Positions 18,584 to 27,128 of a DNA stretch of 64,000 bases are shown here, piece after piece (position 1 is the stretch's first letter; every line of letters begins with the position of its first letter). Origin of the DNA: Rhodococcus opacus (GTDB taxonomy: Bacteria; Actinomycetota; Actinomycetes; Mycobacteriales; Mycobacteriaceae). A program made the translations under genes and the position numbers. The notes under the pieces are model-generated. The model was not told the origin of the DNA, did no database searches, and saw nothing but the letters and a program-made list of their open reading frames with translations. The stretch covers positions 270,673-334,672 of the forward strand of contig NZ_JAAXPA010000007.1 of assembly GCF_012396235.1 (NCBI RefSeq), given 5' to 3'.

Positions 18584-18706
18584 CGCCGTCACAACCAGGA
18601 AATATCCGAAAACTACTTTTGCTCCCAGCACTTCGGTGGTGTGCTTTTCACCGAGGCACCCTTACGTCGACGCAGTCGTGTCCGTACTGCACCAGGGAGC
18701 GAAACG

Positions 18707-20245
18707 ATGACTCAGACAGCACCCTCCAACGAGGGGGAAACCGTCCCCGGTGCACACCTGGCCGGCGCCGGGCTGATCAAGCCCGGCTATCACCCGAGAC
18801 TCACCAACGACGATCTCGCGCCGCTGAAGACGCAGTCGTGGTCGTCGTACAACATCTTCGCGTTCTGGATGTCCGACGTGCACAGCGTCGGCGGCTACGT
18901 CACCGCGGGCAGCCTGTTCGCGCTCGGACTGACCAGCTGGCAGGTCCTCGTCGCGCTGGTGGTCGGCATCGCGATCGTCAACGTGTTCGCGAACCTGGTG
19001 GCCAAACCCAGCCAGGTCACCGGCGTCCCCTACCCGGTCATGTGCCGCAGCGCCTTCGGTGTTCTCGGCGCCAACGTCCCGGCCATCATCCGCGGCCTCA
19101 TCGCGGTGGCCTGGTACGGAATCCAGACGTACCTGGCGTCGCACGCGTTCGTGATCCTCGGCCTGAAGATCTGGCCGGGTCTGGCGCCCTGGGCGGACGT
19201 GCACGAGCACGGATTCCTCGGACTGTCGGCGCTCGGCTGGGCCGGGTTCATGACGATGTGGGTGCTGCAGGCGCTGGTCTTCTGGCGTGGCATGGAGAGC
19301 ATCCGCAAGTTCATCGACTTCTGCGGCCCCGCGGTCTACGTGGTGATGCTGATGCTCGCGATCTACCTGATCAGCGAGGCCGGATGGTCGAACATCAGCC
19401 TGAACCTCGGCGAGGTGAACTACACCGGCTGGTCGGCTGTGCCCGTGGTGCTGGGCGCGATCGCCCTTGTCGTGTCGTACTTCTCGGGCCCGATGCTCAA
19501 CTTCGGCGACTTCTCCCGGTACGGCAAGACGTTCGGCGCGGTCAAACGCGGCAACTTCCTCGGCCTCCCGGTGAACTTCCTGTTCTTCTCGATCCTCACC
19601 GTCGTCACCGCCTCCGCGACCCTGCCCGTGTACGGCCGCCTGATCACCGACCCCGTCGAGACGGTCGCGCAGATGGACAACCTGTTCGCCGTCGTCCTCG
19701 GCCTCCTCACCTTCATCGTCGCCACCATCGGTATCAACATCGTCGCCAACTTCGTCTCCCCGGCATTCGACTTCTCGCACGTCAGCCCGCAGCGCATCAG
19801 CTGGCGTACGGGCGGAATGATCGCCGCCGTCGGATCCGTCCTGATCACACCGTGGAACCTGTACAACAATCCCGAGGTGATCCACTACACGCTCGAGACG
19901 CTGGGGGCGTTCATCGGACCGCTGTTCGGAATCCTCATCGCGGACTACTACCTGGTGCGCAGGCAGCGAGTGATCCTGGACGACATGTTCACCATGTCCG
20001 AGGGCGGAACATACTGGTACAAGAAGGGTTACAACCCCGCTGCGATCATCTCCACCGTCGTCGGCGCCCTGGTCGCGATGATTCCCGTGATCCTCAAGGC
20101 CCAGCCGTTCGGACTCGACGTGTGGGGCATGGCTGGTGCGGCCCAGTACTCGTGGTTCCTGGGCATGGGTGTCGGATTCGTCTGCTACCTCGGATTGTCC
20201 GCCGGCGCCCGTCGTGCGCATCGCACAGCCCCGATCGAAGCATAG
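18707..20245 (+). CDS. NCS1 family permease for allantoin/hydantoin or related nucleobase
   Basis: A 512-residue transporter of the nucleobase-cation-symport-1 family with about 12 membrane helices. Family signatures include SWSSYNIFAFWMSDVHSVGG near residue 45, AWYGIQTYLASH and PVMCRSAFG. The close relatives Mhp1 and PucI import hydantoins and allantoin with Na+ or H+. The adjacent racemase and allantoinase genes favour allantoin. ATG 18707 follows a GGGAG site. The downstream racemase starts 10 bases after the stop. Confidence 0.9.
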   Translation: MTQTAPSNEGETVPGAHLAGAGLIKPGYHPRLTNDDLAPLKTQSWSSYNIFAFWMSDVHSVGGYVTAGSLFALGLTSWQVLVALVVGIAIVNVFANLVAKPSQVTGVPYPVMCRSAFGVLGANVPAIIRGLIAVAWYGIQTYLASHAFVILGLKIWPGLAPWADVHEHGFLGLSALGWAGFMTMWVLQALVFWRGMESIRKFIDFCGPAVYVVMLMLAIYLISEAGWSNISLNLGEVNYTGWSAVPVVLGAIALVVSYFSGPMLNFGDFSRYGKTFGAVKRGNFLGLPVNFLFFSILTVVTASATLPVYGRLITDPVETVAQMDNLFAVVLGLLTFIVATIGINIVANFVSPAFDFSHVSPQRISWRTGGMIAAVGSVLITPWNLYNNPEVIHYTLETLGAFIGPLFGILIADYYLVRRQRVILDDMFTMSEGGTYWYKKGYNPAAIISTVVGALVAMIPVILKAQPFGLDVWGMAGAAQYSWFLGMGVGFVCYLGLSAGARRAHRTAPIEA

Positions 20246-20255
20246 GTCGACGAAC

Positions 20256-20984
20256 GTGCACATCAAGATCATCAATCCCAACACCACCCAGTCGATGACC
20301 GACAAGATCGGCGACTGCGCCCGCTCCGTCGCGGGGCCGGGGACGCTCGTCGAGGCGGTGAGCCCGCAGATGGGTCCCGCTTCGATCGAGAGTCACTACG
20401 ACGAAGCACTCAGTGTCCCCGGGCTTCTCGAGGAGATCGCGCGCGGCGAGGAGGCCGGGGTGGACGGCTACGTGATCGCCTGCTTCGGCGACCCGGGCCT
20501 CGACGCGGCTCGCGAACTGGCCTCCGGGCCCGTGCTCGGGATCGCGGAGGCGGCCATGCACGCTGCGAGCTTCCTCGGCCGTGGCTTCAGCGTCGTCACG
20601 ACCCTGGGACGTACCCGGGGCCGGGCCTGGGAACTGGCCGAACGGTATGGAATGCAACGGTTCTGCCTCGGGGTGCACGCGTGCGAGATCGCCGTGCTCG
20701 ACCTCGACCGCGACCCGGATGCGGTGAAGGTGATCACCGAGGCCTGCCGGGTCGCCCGCGACGAGGACGGTTCGGACGCGATCGTGCTGGGGTGCGCGGG
20801 CATGGCGGACCTGTGCGCCGTCATCTCGGCGGAACTCGGGGTGCCGGTCGTCGACGGCGTGGCGGCGGCCACCCTCATGGTGCAGTCCCTCGTGACGCTC
20901 GGATTGCGGACCGGCGCGCACGGAGAATTCGCGGCTCCCCTGCCCAAGAAGTACACCGGACTGCTCGAGGGTTTCGGCCGCTGA
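20256..20984 (+). CDS. Aspartate/glutamate/hydantoin racemase family (probable allantoin racemase)
   Basis: A 242-residue cofactor-independent racemase with the two catalytic cysteines visible in IACFGDPGLDA and VLGCAGMADL. The N-terminus IKIINPNTTQSM is the hallmark of hydantoin/allantoin racemases (HyuE/HpxA type). Urate oxidase chemistry yields unstable chiral products, and a racemase lets both allantoin enantiomers be used by PuuE. GTG 20256 starts 10 bases after the NCS1 permease stop. It converges on the XRE-cupin gene. Confidence 0.88.
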   Translation: MHIKIINPNTTQSMTDKIGDCARSVAGPGTLVEAVSPQMGPASIESHYDEALSVPGLLEEIARGEEAGVDGYVIACFGDPGLDAARELASGPVLGIAEAAMHAASFLGRGFSVVTTLGRTRGRAWELAERYGMQRFCLGVHACEIAVLDLDRDPDAVKVITEACRVARDEDGSDAIVLGCAGMADLCAVISAELGVPVVDGVAAATLMVQSLVTLGLRTGAHGEFAAPLPKKYTGLLEGFGR

Positions 20985-20987
20985 CGG

Positions 20988-21551
20988 TCAGAAGGACGGC
21001 GGGGTGCTCGTGATGAGGAACCGCGCGGGTTCCGCGGCGTCGTTGAACCACCGGTGCGGCACGGTGGCCGGGTAGTACAGCGTGTCTCCCCGGTCGAGCA
21101 CGTAACTCTCCTCGACGCCGACCTCCACCCGAATGCTGCCGTCGATGACGTAGATGAACTCCTCGCCTGCGTGTTCGGTGTGTTCGCCGGCCTGCGAACC
21201 CGGTTGCGCCGTCACTTCATTCGGTTCCATCGCGCGCACGCCCGTGGAGCAGAACCGCAGCACGGCGCCGTCCGACAACGCGAATCGCCTGCCCTCCCGG
21301 CTGCGCACGAGGCTGGTGGGCGTGCGCGCGCCCTGTTCGAGCAGGGCGTGCGCCGTGGTTCCCAGCACCTGGGCCACCCGGTGCAGATTCATGACGCTCG
21401 GCACCGAGTGGCCGTTCTCCGCCTGACTCAGGAACGGCTGCGACAGTCCCGTTTTGGCCGCCACGTCGCGCAGGGTCAGTCCCGCGTCACGCCGGGCCGA
21501 CCTGATCGCCGCGCCGATGGCGACGGCCAGCGTGCGTTGATCCTCGTCCAT
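20988..21551 (-). CDS. XRE-cupin transcription regulator
   Basis: A 187-residue regulator with an N-terminal XRE helix-turn-helix (RRDAGLTLRDVAAKTGLSQPFLSQAE) and a C-terminal cupin domain (AGEHTEHAGEEFIYVIDG, then GDTLYYPATVPHRWFN). ATG 21551 is the first start that gives the usual short N-terminus. It is divergent from the NCS2 permease operon and probably controls it, sensing a small ligand in the cupin. An inverted repeat lies in the shared promoter region. Confidence 0.9.
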   Translation of the reverse strand: MDEDQRTLAVAIGAAIRSARRDAGLTLRDVAAKTGLSQPFLSQAENGHSVPSVMNLHRVAQVLGTTAHALLEQGARTPTSLVRSREGRRFALSDGAVLRFCSTGVRAMEPNEVTAQPGSQAGEHTEHAGEEFIYVIDGSIRVEVGVEESYVLDRGDTLYYPATVPHRWFNDAAEPARFLITSTPPSF

Positions 21552-21567
21552 GAGGCGAACGCTAGCA

Positions 21568-21600
21568 CCGTGTTTCGCGGAACCGCGACTGATAACACGG
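21568..21600. promoter_or_regulatory. Candidate XRE-cupin operator
   Basis: Outer arms CCGTGTT (21568-21574) and AACACGG (21594-21600) enclose an inner repeat CGCGG-aa-CCGCG (21576-21587). It lies in the 140-base region between the regulator and the divergent NCS2 permease operon. Confidence 0.4.
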
Positions 21601-21691
21601 ACGAAACGAAATTGACCCTGCTGAGAAAAGATTGGCGTGCTCAATAGAACGTGAACTCGAACGCTCCCTTCACTCGGACGGAGATCGACCC

Positions 21692-23074
21692 ATGTCCTTC
21701 CACGCAGTCGACCAGCGCCTGCCCTTGGTGCGGCAAGCGGCCTTCGGTCTGCAGCACGTGCTCATCATGTACACCGGCTGCATTACCGTCCCGTTGGTCT
21801 TCGGTGCCGCAGTAGGACTCGACAAGTCCACCGTCGCGTTGCTGATCAGCGCCGACCTTCTGATCGCCGGCATCATCACGATGATCCAGAGCCTCGGGGT
21901 GGGTAAGCTGGCCGGCGCACGGTTACCGATCGTCTGTGGTGCCACGTTCGCCGGGCTGACTCCGATGATCCTCATCGCCAAGGAATACGGGCTTCAGGCG
22001 GTGTACGGCTCGATGCTCGCAGGCGGCCTCGTCGGACTCGCCCTCGCCGTACCCTTCGCGCGGCTGATCCGGTTCTTCCCACCGCTGGTCACCGGGGTCG
22101 TCCTCACCGTCGTCGGCATCTCCCTGATCGGCGTCGCCGCCGGCCTCATCGTCGGAAACGATCCGACGGCAGACGGTTTCGCGGATCCCGGCAACATCAT
22201 GCTCGCCGGTGTGGTCGTGCTCGTCGCGATCGCCTTCCTCTGCCTCGGCCGCGGGATCTGGACCCAGCTCGGCGTGCTCCTCGCCCTCGCGATCGGCACG
22301 CTCGTCGCGATTCCGATGGGCCTGATCGACCTGGGCGGCGTCTCCGGCAGCCCCTGGTTCGGCATCACCGCTCCGTTCCACTTCGGCGCACCGGAGTTCC
22401 CGATCACGGCGGTGGTGGCGATGAGCATCGTGATGGCCGTGGTGTTCGCGGAGTCGACGGCGAGCATGCTGGCTCTCGGCGAGATCACCGGAAAGCCCCT
22501 CGCCAAGGGCGACGTGGCCCGCGGCCTCGTCGGCGATGCACTGTCCGGCGTACTCGGCGGCATCTTCAACGCGTTCGTCGACACGATCTTCACGCAGAAC
22601 GTCGGAGCCGTCGCCACCACCCGCGTCCACAGCCGGTACGTGACGGCCACCAGCGGTGCGATCCTGATCGTCCTCGGACTGATCCCGAAGATGGGTACCG
22701 TCGTCGCGGCCCTGCCCGCGCCGGTCGTCGGCGGTGTCGGCATCATCCTGTTCTCGACGGTCGCGGTGGTGGGGATGAACACGCTCCGCAAGGTGGATCT
22801 CAGCGACCGGATCAACACCACCATCGTCGCGGTGTCGGTGGGCATCGGCCTGCTCCCCGAGTTCGCCGAGGGCATGTTCGAGCACTTCAACTCGTCCGCC
22901 CAGATCCTGCTCGGCAGCGGCATCACACTCGCCGCCATCTCCGCGTTCTCCCTGAACCTGCTGTTCAACCACACCCGGATCGGCGCCGCCGCCCGCGCCG
23001 CCTCCGCACCCGTCATCGCAACCGACCCCGTTCCCCCGACCTCCGAGGAGCCGCATGTTGCCGCCCGTGCCTGA
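21692..23074 (+). CDS. NCS2 family urate/xanthine permease
   Basis: A 460-residue nucleobase:cation symporter-2 protein with about 14 membrane segments. It has the family signature FAESTASMLALGEITG in helix 8 and the NTQN-like motif IFTQNVGAVATTRVHSRYV. The UacT/PucJ/PucK branch carries urate and xanthine, and the downstream urate oxidase and xanthine dehydrogenase genes support that substrate. ATG 21692 has a CGGAG site. Its end overlaps the next gene by 20 bases. It begins a long operon that runs to 32929. Confidence 0.9.
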   Translation: MSFHAVDQRLPLVRQAAFGLQHVLIMYTGCITVPLVFGAAVGLDKSTVALLISADLLIAGIITMIQSLGVGKLAGARLPIVCGATFAGLTPMILIAKEYGLQAVYGSMLAGGLVGLALAVPFARLIRFFPPLVTGVVLTVVGISLIGVAAGLIVGNDPTADGFADPGNIMLAGVVVLVAIAFLCLGRGIWTQLGVLLALAIGTLVAIPMGLIDLGGVSGSPWFGITAPFHFGAPEFPITAVVAMSIVMAVVFAESTASMLALGEITGKPLAKGDVARGLVGDALSGVLGGIFNAFVDTIFTQNVGAVATTRVHSRYVTATSGAILIVLGLIPKMGTVVAALPAPVVGGVGIILFSTVAVVGMNTLRKVDLSDRINTTIVAVSVGIGLLPEFAEGMFEHFNSSAQILLGSGITLAAISAFSLNLLFNHTRIGAAARAASAPVIATDPVPPTSEEPHVAARA

Positions 23075-24119
23075 GCCGTTCGACGTCCACGTCATCGACA
23101 TCTCCCCGTACGTGACCGGCGGGTCCGACACGGAACGCGCCCGGGTGGCGCGCGAAATCGACTCGGCCTGCGCCACTGTCGGATTCATCCAGATCTTCGG
23201 TCACGGCATCCCCGAACCGGTGATCGAGGGACTCGCCGGCGCCGTCGACGACTTCTTCGCGCTGCCCCTGGAGACGAAGAAGACGTATCGCGTGGAGGGC
23301 GCCAACCGCGGGTACAGTCCGCCGAAGAGCGAGTCGCTCAGCCTCAGCCTGGGCGTCGAATCGGCCACCCGGATGAACGACTTCTTCGAGGCCTACAACG
23401 TCGGAACGGAGGCCCGGTCGTTCCCGGAGCTGGACCTGTCCGAGGACGACTACGGACTGAACGTGTGGCCGGAGGTGCCCTCCTTCACGGACAGCGTGCA
23501 GGCCTACTACGCGCACGGCGAGCGCGTCGCCCGCACCCTGACACGGATCTTCGCCGACGCCCTCGGGCTCGATCCGGGCTTCTTCACCGCCCTGACCGAC
23601 CATTCCATCGACGTCCTCCGCATGAACAACTACGCGCTGCCGGAGGGCGGCGTCACCCTCGACGGCGAGCTGACCGGCATGGGTGAGCACACCGACTTCG
23701 GACTGGTCACCGTGCTGTGGGCCGATCGCGTGGCAGGCCTGCAGGTGCTCGGGCGCGACGAGCGCTGGCACGATGTGAGCCCCGCGGAGGGCGCACTGCT
23801 CGTCAACCTGGGCGACCTCACCGCCCGGCTCACGAACGACCGGTGGATGTCGACGCTGCACCGGGTGACTCCGCCCGTCGTCGACGGAACGATCAAGCGC
23901 CGGCGATCGGCGGCGTTCTTCCACGACGGCAACGTCGACGCGGTGATCGCGACCCTGCCGGGACTGTGCGAACACTCCGACGACGGATACGCACCGGTGA
24001 CGGTCCGTGAGCACATCAAGGCGAAACTGGCGGGTTCGCGTCACGGCAAGAAGAACACGGCCGCGGGACGGGAGGCCGAGCGGGTCCTCGCCGCGGCGGA
24101 CCGGGTGGCCGCCCGGTGA
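23055..24119 (+). CDS. 2-oxoglutarate/Fe(II)-dependent oxygenase, IPNS family
   Basis: A 354-residue isopenicillin-N-synthase-like dioxygenase. Metal ligands are His212, Asp214 (GEHTDFG) and His269 (STLHRV). The 2-oxoglutarate-binding RxS is at Arg283-Ser285. The N-terminus VHVIDISPYV is typical of the DIOX_N domain. It lies inside the purine operon between the urate permease and the hydrolase genes and overlaps its neighbours at both ends, so it probably acts on a purine or hydantoin intermediate. Fungal XanA is a precedent for a 2OG-dependent xanthine hydroxylase, but this protein belongs to a different branch. Substrate unknown. Confidence 0.85.
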   Translation: MLPPVPEPFDVHVIDISPYVTGGSDTERARVAREIDSACATVGFIQIFGHGIPEPVIEGLAGAVDDFFALPLETKKTYRVEGANRGYSPPKSESLSLSLGVESATRMNDFFEAYNVGTEARSFPELDLSEDDYGLNVWPEVPSFTDSVQAYYAHGERVARTLTRIFADALGLDPGFFTALTDHSIDVLRMNNYALPEGGVTLDGELTGMGEHTDFGLVTVLWADRVAGLQVLGRDERWHDVSPAEGALLVNLGDLTARLTNDRWMSTLHRVTPPVVDGTIKRRRSAAFFHDGNVDAVIATLPGLCEHSDDGYAPVTVREHIKAKLAGSRHGKKNTAAGREAERVLAAADRVAAR

Positions 24120-26239
24120 CCCGTGGGCACGTCGTATTGATCCACGGCGCCTGGGCGGGCAGCTGGGTGTGGGACACAATTCTGGAGCCGTTGCGCGACA
24201 GCGGGTACGAGCCGCACGCACTCGACCTTCCCTGCGTGGGAAACTGGCCGGACGGTGCGCGAACCGATCTGGACGCAGTGACGGATGTCGTCGTGGCGCA
24301 CATCGTTTCGCTGGACGGGCCCGTGTTCGTGGTCGGTCACTCCGGAGGCGGCATCGTGACCACCCAGGTGGCCGAGCGCCTTCCGCACCGGATCTCGGGT
24401 GTGGCGTACGTCGCCGGAATGATGCTGCCGTCGGGAAGCAACTTCGGCGACCTCTGCGCAGACCTGCGCCTACCGGAACCGGTCGGGATCTCGGCCTGGC
24501 TGCAGTCGACCCCCGACGGATCCGGGACCATCGTGCCGCCGGAAGCCGCGGCCGCCGTGTTCTTTCACGAATCGTCGGCCGGTGATGCGATCACTGCTGC
24601 TCGAAAGCTGCTGCCGCAACTCGAGACTGCACGTCTCATGGCCCCGGTGTGGACGCCGGAGCGGTTCGGCTCCGTCCCCCGCCTGTACGTGGAGGCGACG
24701 CTCGACCGTTCGGTGCCGCTCGTGACGCAGCGTGCGATGCAGGACCGGGTGCCGGGCGCGCGGGTGGTGACGTTGGACAGCGATCACGCCCCGCAACTGT
24801 CGGCGCGCGAGGCCCTGCTCGCGGCACTCGTCGACTTCTGCGCCTGCGTCGGCCCGAGACCTACCCGTGTCCGGCGGGCGCGAACCAGCCGCACTCCCGA
24901 GAACCCATGGAGGATGCGGATGCATCCCGATCTGATTTCCGATGTCACCGTCTACGCGAAGGGCCGCTGGCTGCCGCACCGCGACGTCCTGATCGCCGAC
25001 GGTCTGATCACCGAGATCCGCCCGACCGCTCCGGCACCGTCGGGGGCCACGGCGGTCGACGGTGCCGGGGCGTACCTGATCCCCGGATTCGTCAACACCC
25101 ACACCCACCTGCAGCAGTCGTTGATGCGCGGCATCGGCGAGGGGCAGCCGCTGCTCAGCTGGCTGCAGACCGTGGGTGCGGAATCCGCGGTCATCACCCC
25201 GGATCGGGCCTACCTGGCCGCGGTCGCCGCGAGCCTCGACGCCCTGCGCAGCGGCACCACGACGCTGGTCGAGCACATGTGGCCGCATCCGTCTCCGGAC
25301 GTGCACGACGCGGTGCTGCGCGCCCTGGAAGACACCGGCGTGCGGGCACTCCTCGGCCGCGGAGTGGCGGACCGCGCGGACACAACGCGCAAGTGGGGCG
25401 TCGACCCGCGCCTCCTGCAGCCGCTGCCCGGGGTGCTCGAGCACACCGACCAGCTGGTCAAGCAGGCCGACGGCACACGCGTCACGGTCGGTCTGGCCGT
25501 CCCCAACCCCCGGTCGCTGACACCGGAGGGGATGGCGGCGGTGCGGCAGTTAGCGGGCGAACGCGACATGACCGTGTCGATCCACCTGCTGGAGACCCCC
25601 ACCGACGACGTGATGTGCCGCGAACACGTCGGCGCGGGCGCGGTCGACTACCTCGACACGAACGGGTTCCTGTGGGACCGGTTGCTCGCTGTGCACTGCT
25701 GCGAACTCGACGCCCACGGGCGCGCGGTGCTGGCCCGCCGCGGTGTGGCCGTCTCGTACAACCCGATGAGCAACATGCGTCTCGGCAGCGGCGTCGCCCC
25801 CGTCCCGGAGATGCTCGAGGCGGGCATCGCGGTCGGGCTCGGCGTCGACGGCGCCGCCAGCAACGACACCCAGGACATGCTCGAAACGCTGCGCATGGGC
25901 GCCTACGTGCAGCGGGCGCATCGCAAGACGGCCGACCTGTTCGGATTCGACGCCATGATGGACCTCGCGACGAACGGCGCGAACGAGAATCTCGGTTTCG
26001 CGTCCCGCCCGAACGGTGTGGCCGTCGGCGGCACGGCCGACCTGACCCTGATCCGCTTCGAGCGCGACTTCGGTTGCCTGCCCGTCCGCGACCCGGGCGC
26101 GACACTGTTGACCACCGGGAGCCGGCAGATCGTCGACACCGTGCTGGTCGACGGCGAAGTCCTGATCCGGGACGGACACAGCACCAGGGTCGACGAAGCA
26201 GGGCTTATCGCCGAATTGACCGCCACCGGTGCGCCATAG
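24116..26239 (+). CDS. Alpha/beta hydrolase reading in frame into an amidohydrolase (707-residue frame)
   Basis: GTG 24116 overlaps the upstream stop (GTGA). The frame encodes an alpha/beta hydrolase over about residues 1-245: oxyanion motif LIHGAWAGSWVW, nucleophile in VVGHSGGG, acid in EATLDRSVP and base in DSDHAPQLS. It resembles the salicylate-esterase/hydroxynitrile-lyase branch. No stop codon follows. An Arg/Pro-rich linker (about residues 246-266) leads directly into the amidohydrolase listed separately. The product may therefore be a two-domain fusion, or the hydrolase stop was lost and the second domain is mostly made from its own ribosome site. Neither domain's substrate is known. 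Confidence 0.7.
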   Translation: MTRGHVVLIHGAWAGSWVWDTILEPLRDSGYEPHALDLPCVGNWPDGARTDLDAVTDVVVAHIVSLDGPVFVVGHSGGGIVTTQVAERLPHRISGVAYVAGMMLPSGSNFGDLCADLRLPEPVGISAWLQSTPDGSGTIVPPEAAAAVFFHESSAGDAITAARKLLPQLETARLMAPVWTPERFGSVPRLYVEATLDRSVPLVTQRAMQDRVPGARVVTLDSDHAPQLSAREALLAALVDFCACVGPRPTRVRRARTSRTPENPWRMRMHPDLISDVTVYAKGRWLPHRDVLIADGLITEIRPTAPAPSGATAVDGAGAYLIPGFVNTHTHLQQSLMRGIGEGQPLLSWLQTVGAESAVITPDRAYLAAVAASLDALRSGTTTLVEHMWPHPSPDVHDAVLRALEDTGVRALLGRGVADRADTTRKWGVDPRLLQPLPGVLEHTDQLVKQADGTRVTVGLAVPNPRSLTPEGMAAVRQLAGERDMTVSIHLLETPTDDVMCREHVGAGAVDYLDTNGFLWDRLLAVHCCELDAHGRAVLARRGVAVSYNPMSNMRLGSGVAPVPEMLEAGIAVGLGVDGAASNDTQDMLETLRMGAYVQRAHRKTADLFGFDAMMDLATNGANENLGFASRPNGVAVGGTADLTLIRFERDFGCLPVRDPGATLLTTGSRQIVDTVLVDGEVLIRDGHSTRVDEAGLIAELTATGAP
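24909..24913 (+). promoter_or_regulatory. Internal ribosome binding site GGAGG
   Basis: A consensus GGAGG lies inside the 707-codon frame, six bases before the in-frame ATG at 24920. Its spacing is ideal, so the amidohydrolase can be made separately even though no stop codon separates it from the hydrolase. Confidence 0.65.
24920..26239 (+). CDS. ATZ/TRZ-type amidohydrolase (nucleobase deaminase-like)
   Basis: From the internal ATG the protein is 439 residues, the normal length for guanine/8-oxoguanine/triazine deaminases. It shows NTHTHLQQSLMRG (HxH), SIHLLETPTDD, VHCCELD, NPMSNMRLGSG and GVDGAASNDTQDM (Asp ligand), a complete mononuclear amidohydrolase site. It probably deaminates a purine or related heterocycle feeding the urate pathway. 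It is a paralogue-like companion of the 8-oxoguanine deaminase at 28040. The frame is open upstream into an alpha/beta hydrolase. Confidence 0.8.
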   Translation: MHPDLISDVTVYAKGRWLPHRDVLIADGLITEIRPTAPAPSGATAVDGAGAYLIPGFVNTHTHLQQSLMRGIGEGQPLLSWLQTVGAESAVITPDRAYLAAVAASLDALRSGTTTLVEHMWPHPSPDVHDAVLRALEDTGVRALLGRGVADRADTTRKWGVDPRLLQPLPGVLEHTDQLVKQADGTRVTVGLAVPNPRSLTPEGMAAVRQLAGERDMTVSIHLLETPTDDVMCREHVGAGAVDYLDTNGFLWDRLLAVHCCELDAHGRAVLARRGVAVSYNPMSNMRLGSGVAPVPEMLEAGIAVGLGVDGAASNDTQDMLETLRMGAYVQRAHRKTADLFGFDAMMDLATNGANENLGFASRPNGVAVGGTADLTLIRFERDFGCLPVRDPGATLLTTGSRQIVDTVLVDGEVLIRDGHSTRVDEAGLIAELTATGAP

Positions 26240-26283
26240 TGGTAGCCAGAGGTACCGAAAAGGCGCACGAGAGAGGAGCCTTC

Positions 26284-26796
26284 ATGACCGAACCGCCCGG
26301 CCTGATCGCGTTCAACGCACTGAGCGACGCGCGGGCCGTCGATCTGCTCGTGCAGTGCTGCTCGTCGACGGTGTGGGCGCAGCGGATGGCCGCCGGCCGT
26401 CCGTTTCCGTCCGCCGACGCGCTGTACACCGCCGCCGAAAACGTGCTCGGCGACCTGAGGGAGTCCGAGATCGACGCGGCCCTGGCCGGCCATCCGAGGA
26501 TCGGCGACCGGGCGGACAACCCGTCGTCCGCTCGCGAACAGTCGGCGGTCGCCGCCGCCGACGACGACGTCCGCGCGCGCCTGCGGGCCGGGAACGAGGA
26601 GTACGAGCAGAAGTTCGGGCACGTCTACCTGGTGTGCGCGTCCGGTCGGTCGGCGCACGAACTGCTGGGCGTGCTGCGCGACCGCCTCGGCAACGACAGT
26701 GTCACGGAGCGCAAGATCCTGCGGACCGAGCTGGCCGCCATCAACCGGATACGCCTCGAACGCCTTCTCGGCGAGATCGGAGACACGGCACACTGA
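26284..26796 (+). CDS. uraD: OHCU decarboxylase UraD
   Basis: UraD decarboxylates 2-oxo-4-hydroxy-4-carboxy-5-ureidoimidazoline to S-allantoin, the last step of uricolysis. The 170-residue protein has the catalytic His70 in AGHPRIGDR and the family stretch GNEEYEQKFGHVYLVCASGRS. A GAGAGGAG site precedes ATG 26284. The stop overlaps the next start as TGATG. The order uraD-uraH-uox is typical of actinobacterial urate clusters. Confidence 0.95.
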   Translation: MTEPPGLIAFNALSDARAVDLLVQCCSSTVWAQRMAAGRPFPSADALYTAAENVLGDLRESEIDAALAGHPRIGDRADNPSSAREQSAVAAADDDVRARLRAGNEEYEQKFGHVYLVCASGRSAHELLGVLRDRLGNDSVTERKILRTELAAINRIRLERLLGEIGDTAH

Positions 26797-27125
26797 TGTC
26801 CAAGATCCTCAGCACCCACGTGCTCGACGCCACCGACGGCACACCCGCGGCCGGGATGTTCGTTCACCTGCTGTCACCTGAACGCGACGTCATCGCGAGC
26901 GCGTCGACCGATGCGGACGGCCGGATCGCCGAGATCGCGCCGGAGGGTCTGATCGCGGCCACCTATTCGCTGGTCTTCGAGACCGGCGAGTACTTCGCCG
27001 CCCGCGGCCAGGAGACGTTCTACCCGGAGGTGTGCGTCACGTTCGTCCTCGACGACCCGCAGCGCGGTTACCACGTCCCGTTGCTGTTGTCCCCCTTCGC
27101 CTATTCCACCTACCGCGGGAGCTGA
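26796..27125 (+). CDS. uraH: 5-hydroxyisourate hydrolase (transthyretin-like)
   Basis: A 109-residue HIU hydrolase that opens the product of urate oxidase to OHCU. Signatures are STHVLDATDGTPAAG at the N-terminus (His8) and the diagnostic C-terminal tetrapeptide YRGS. It has no signal peptide, so it acts in the cytosol. It is coupled to uraD by a one-base overlap, and uox starts 3 bases after its stop. Confidence 0.96.
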   Translation: MSKILSTHVLDATDGTPAAGMFVHLLSPERDVIASASTDADGRIAEIAPEGLIAATYSLVFETGEYFAARGQETFYPEVCVTFVLDDPQRGYHVPLLLSPFAYSTYRGS

Positions 27126-27128
27126 AGA

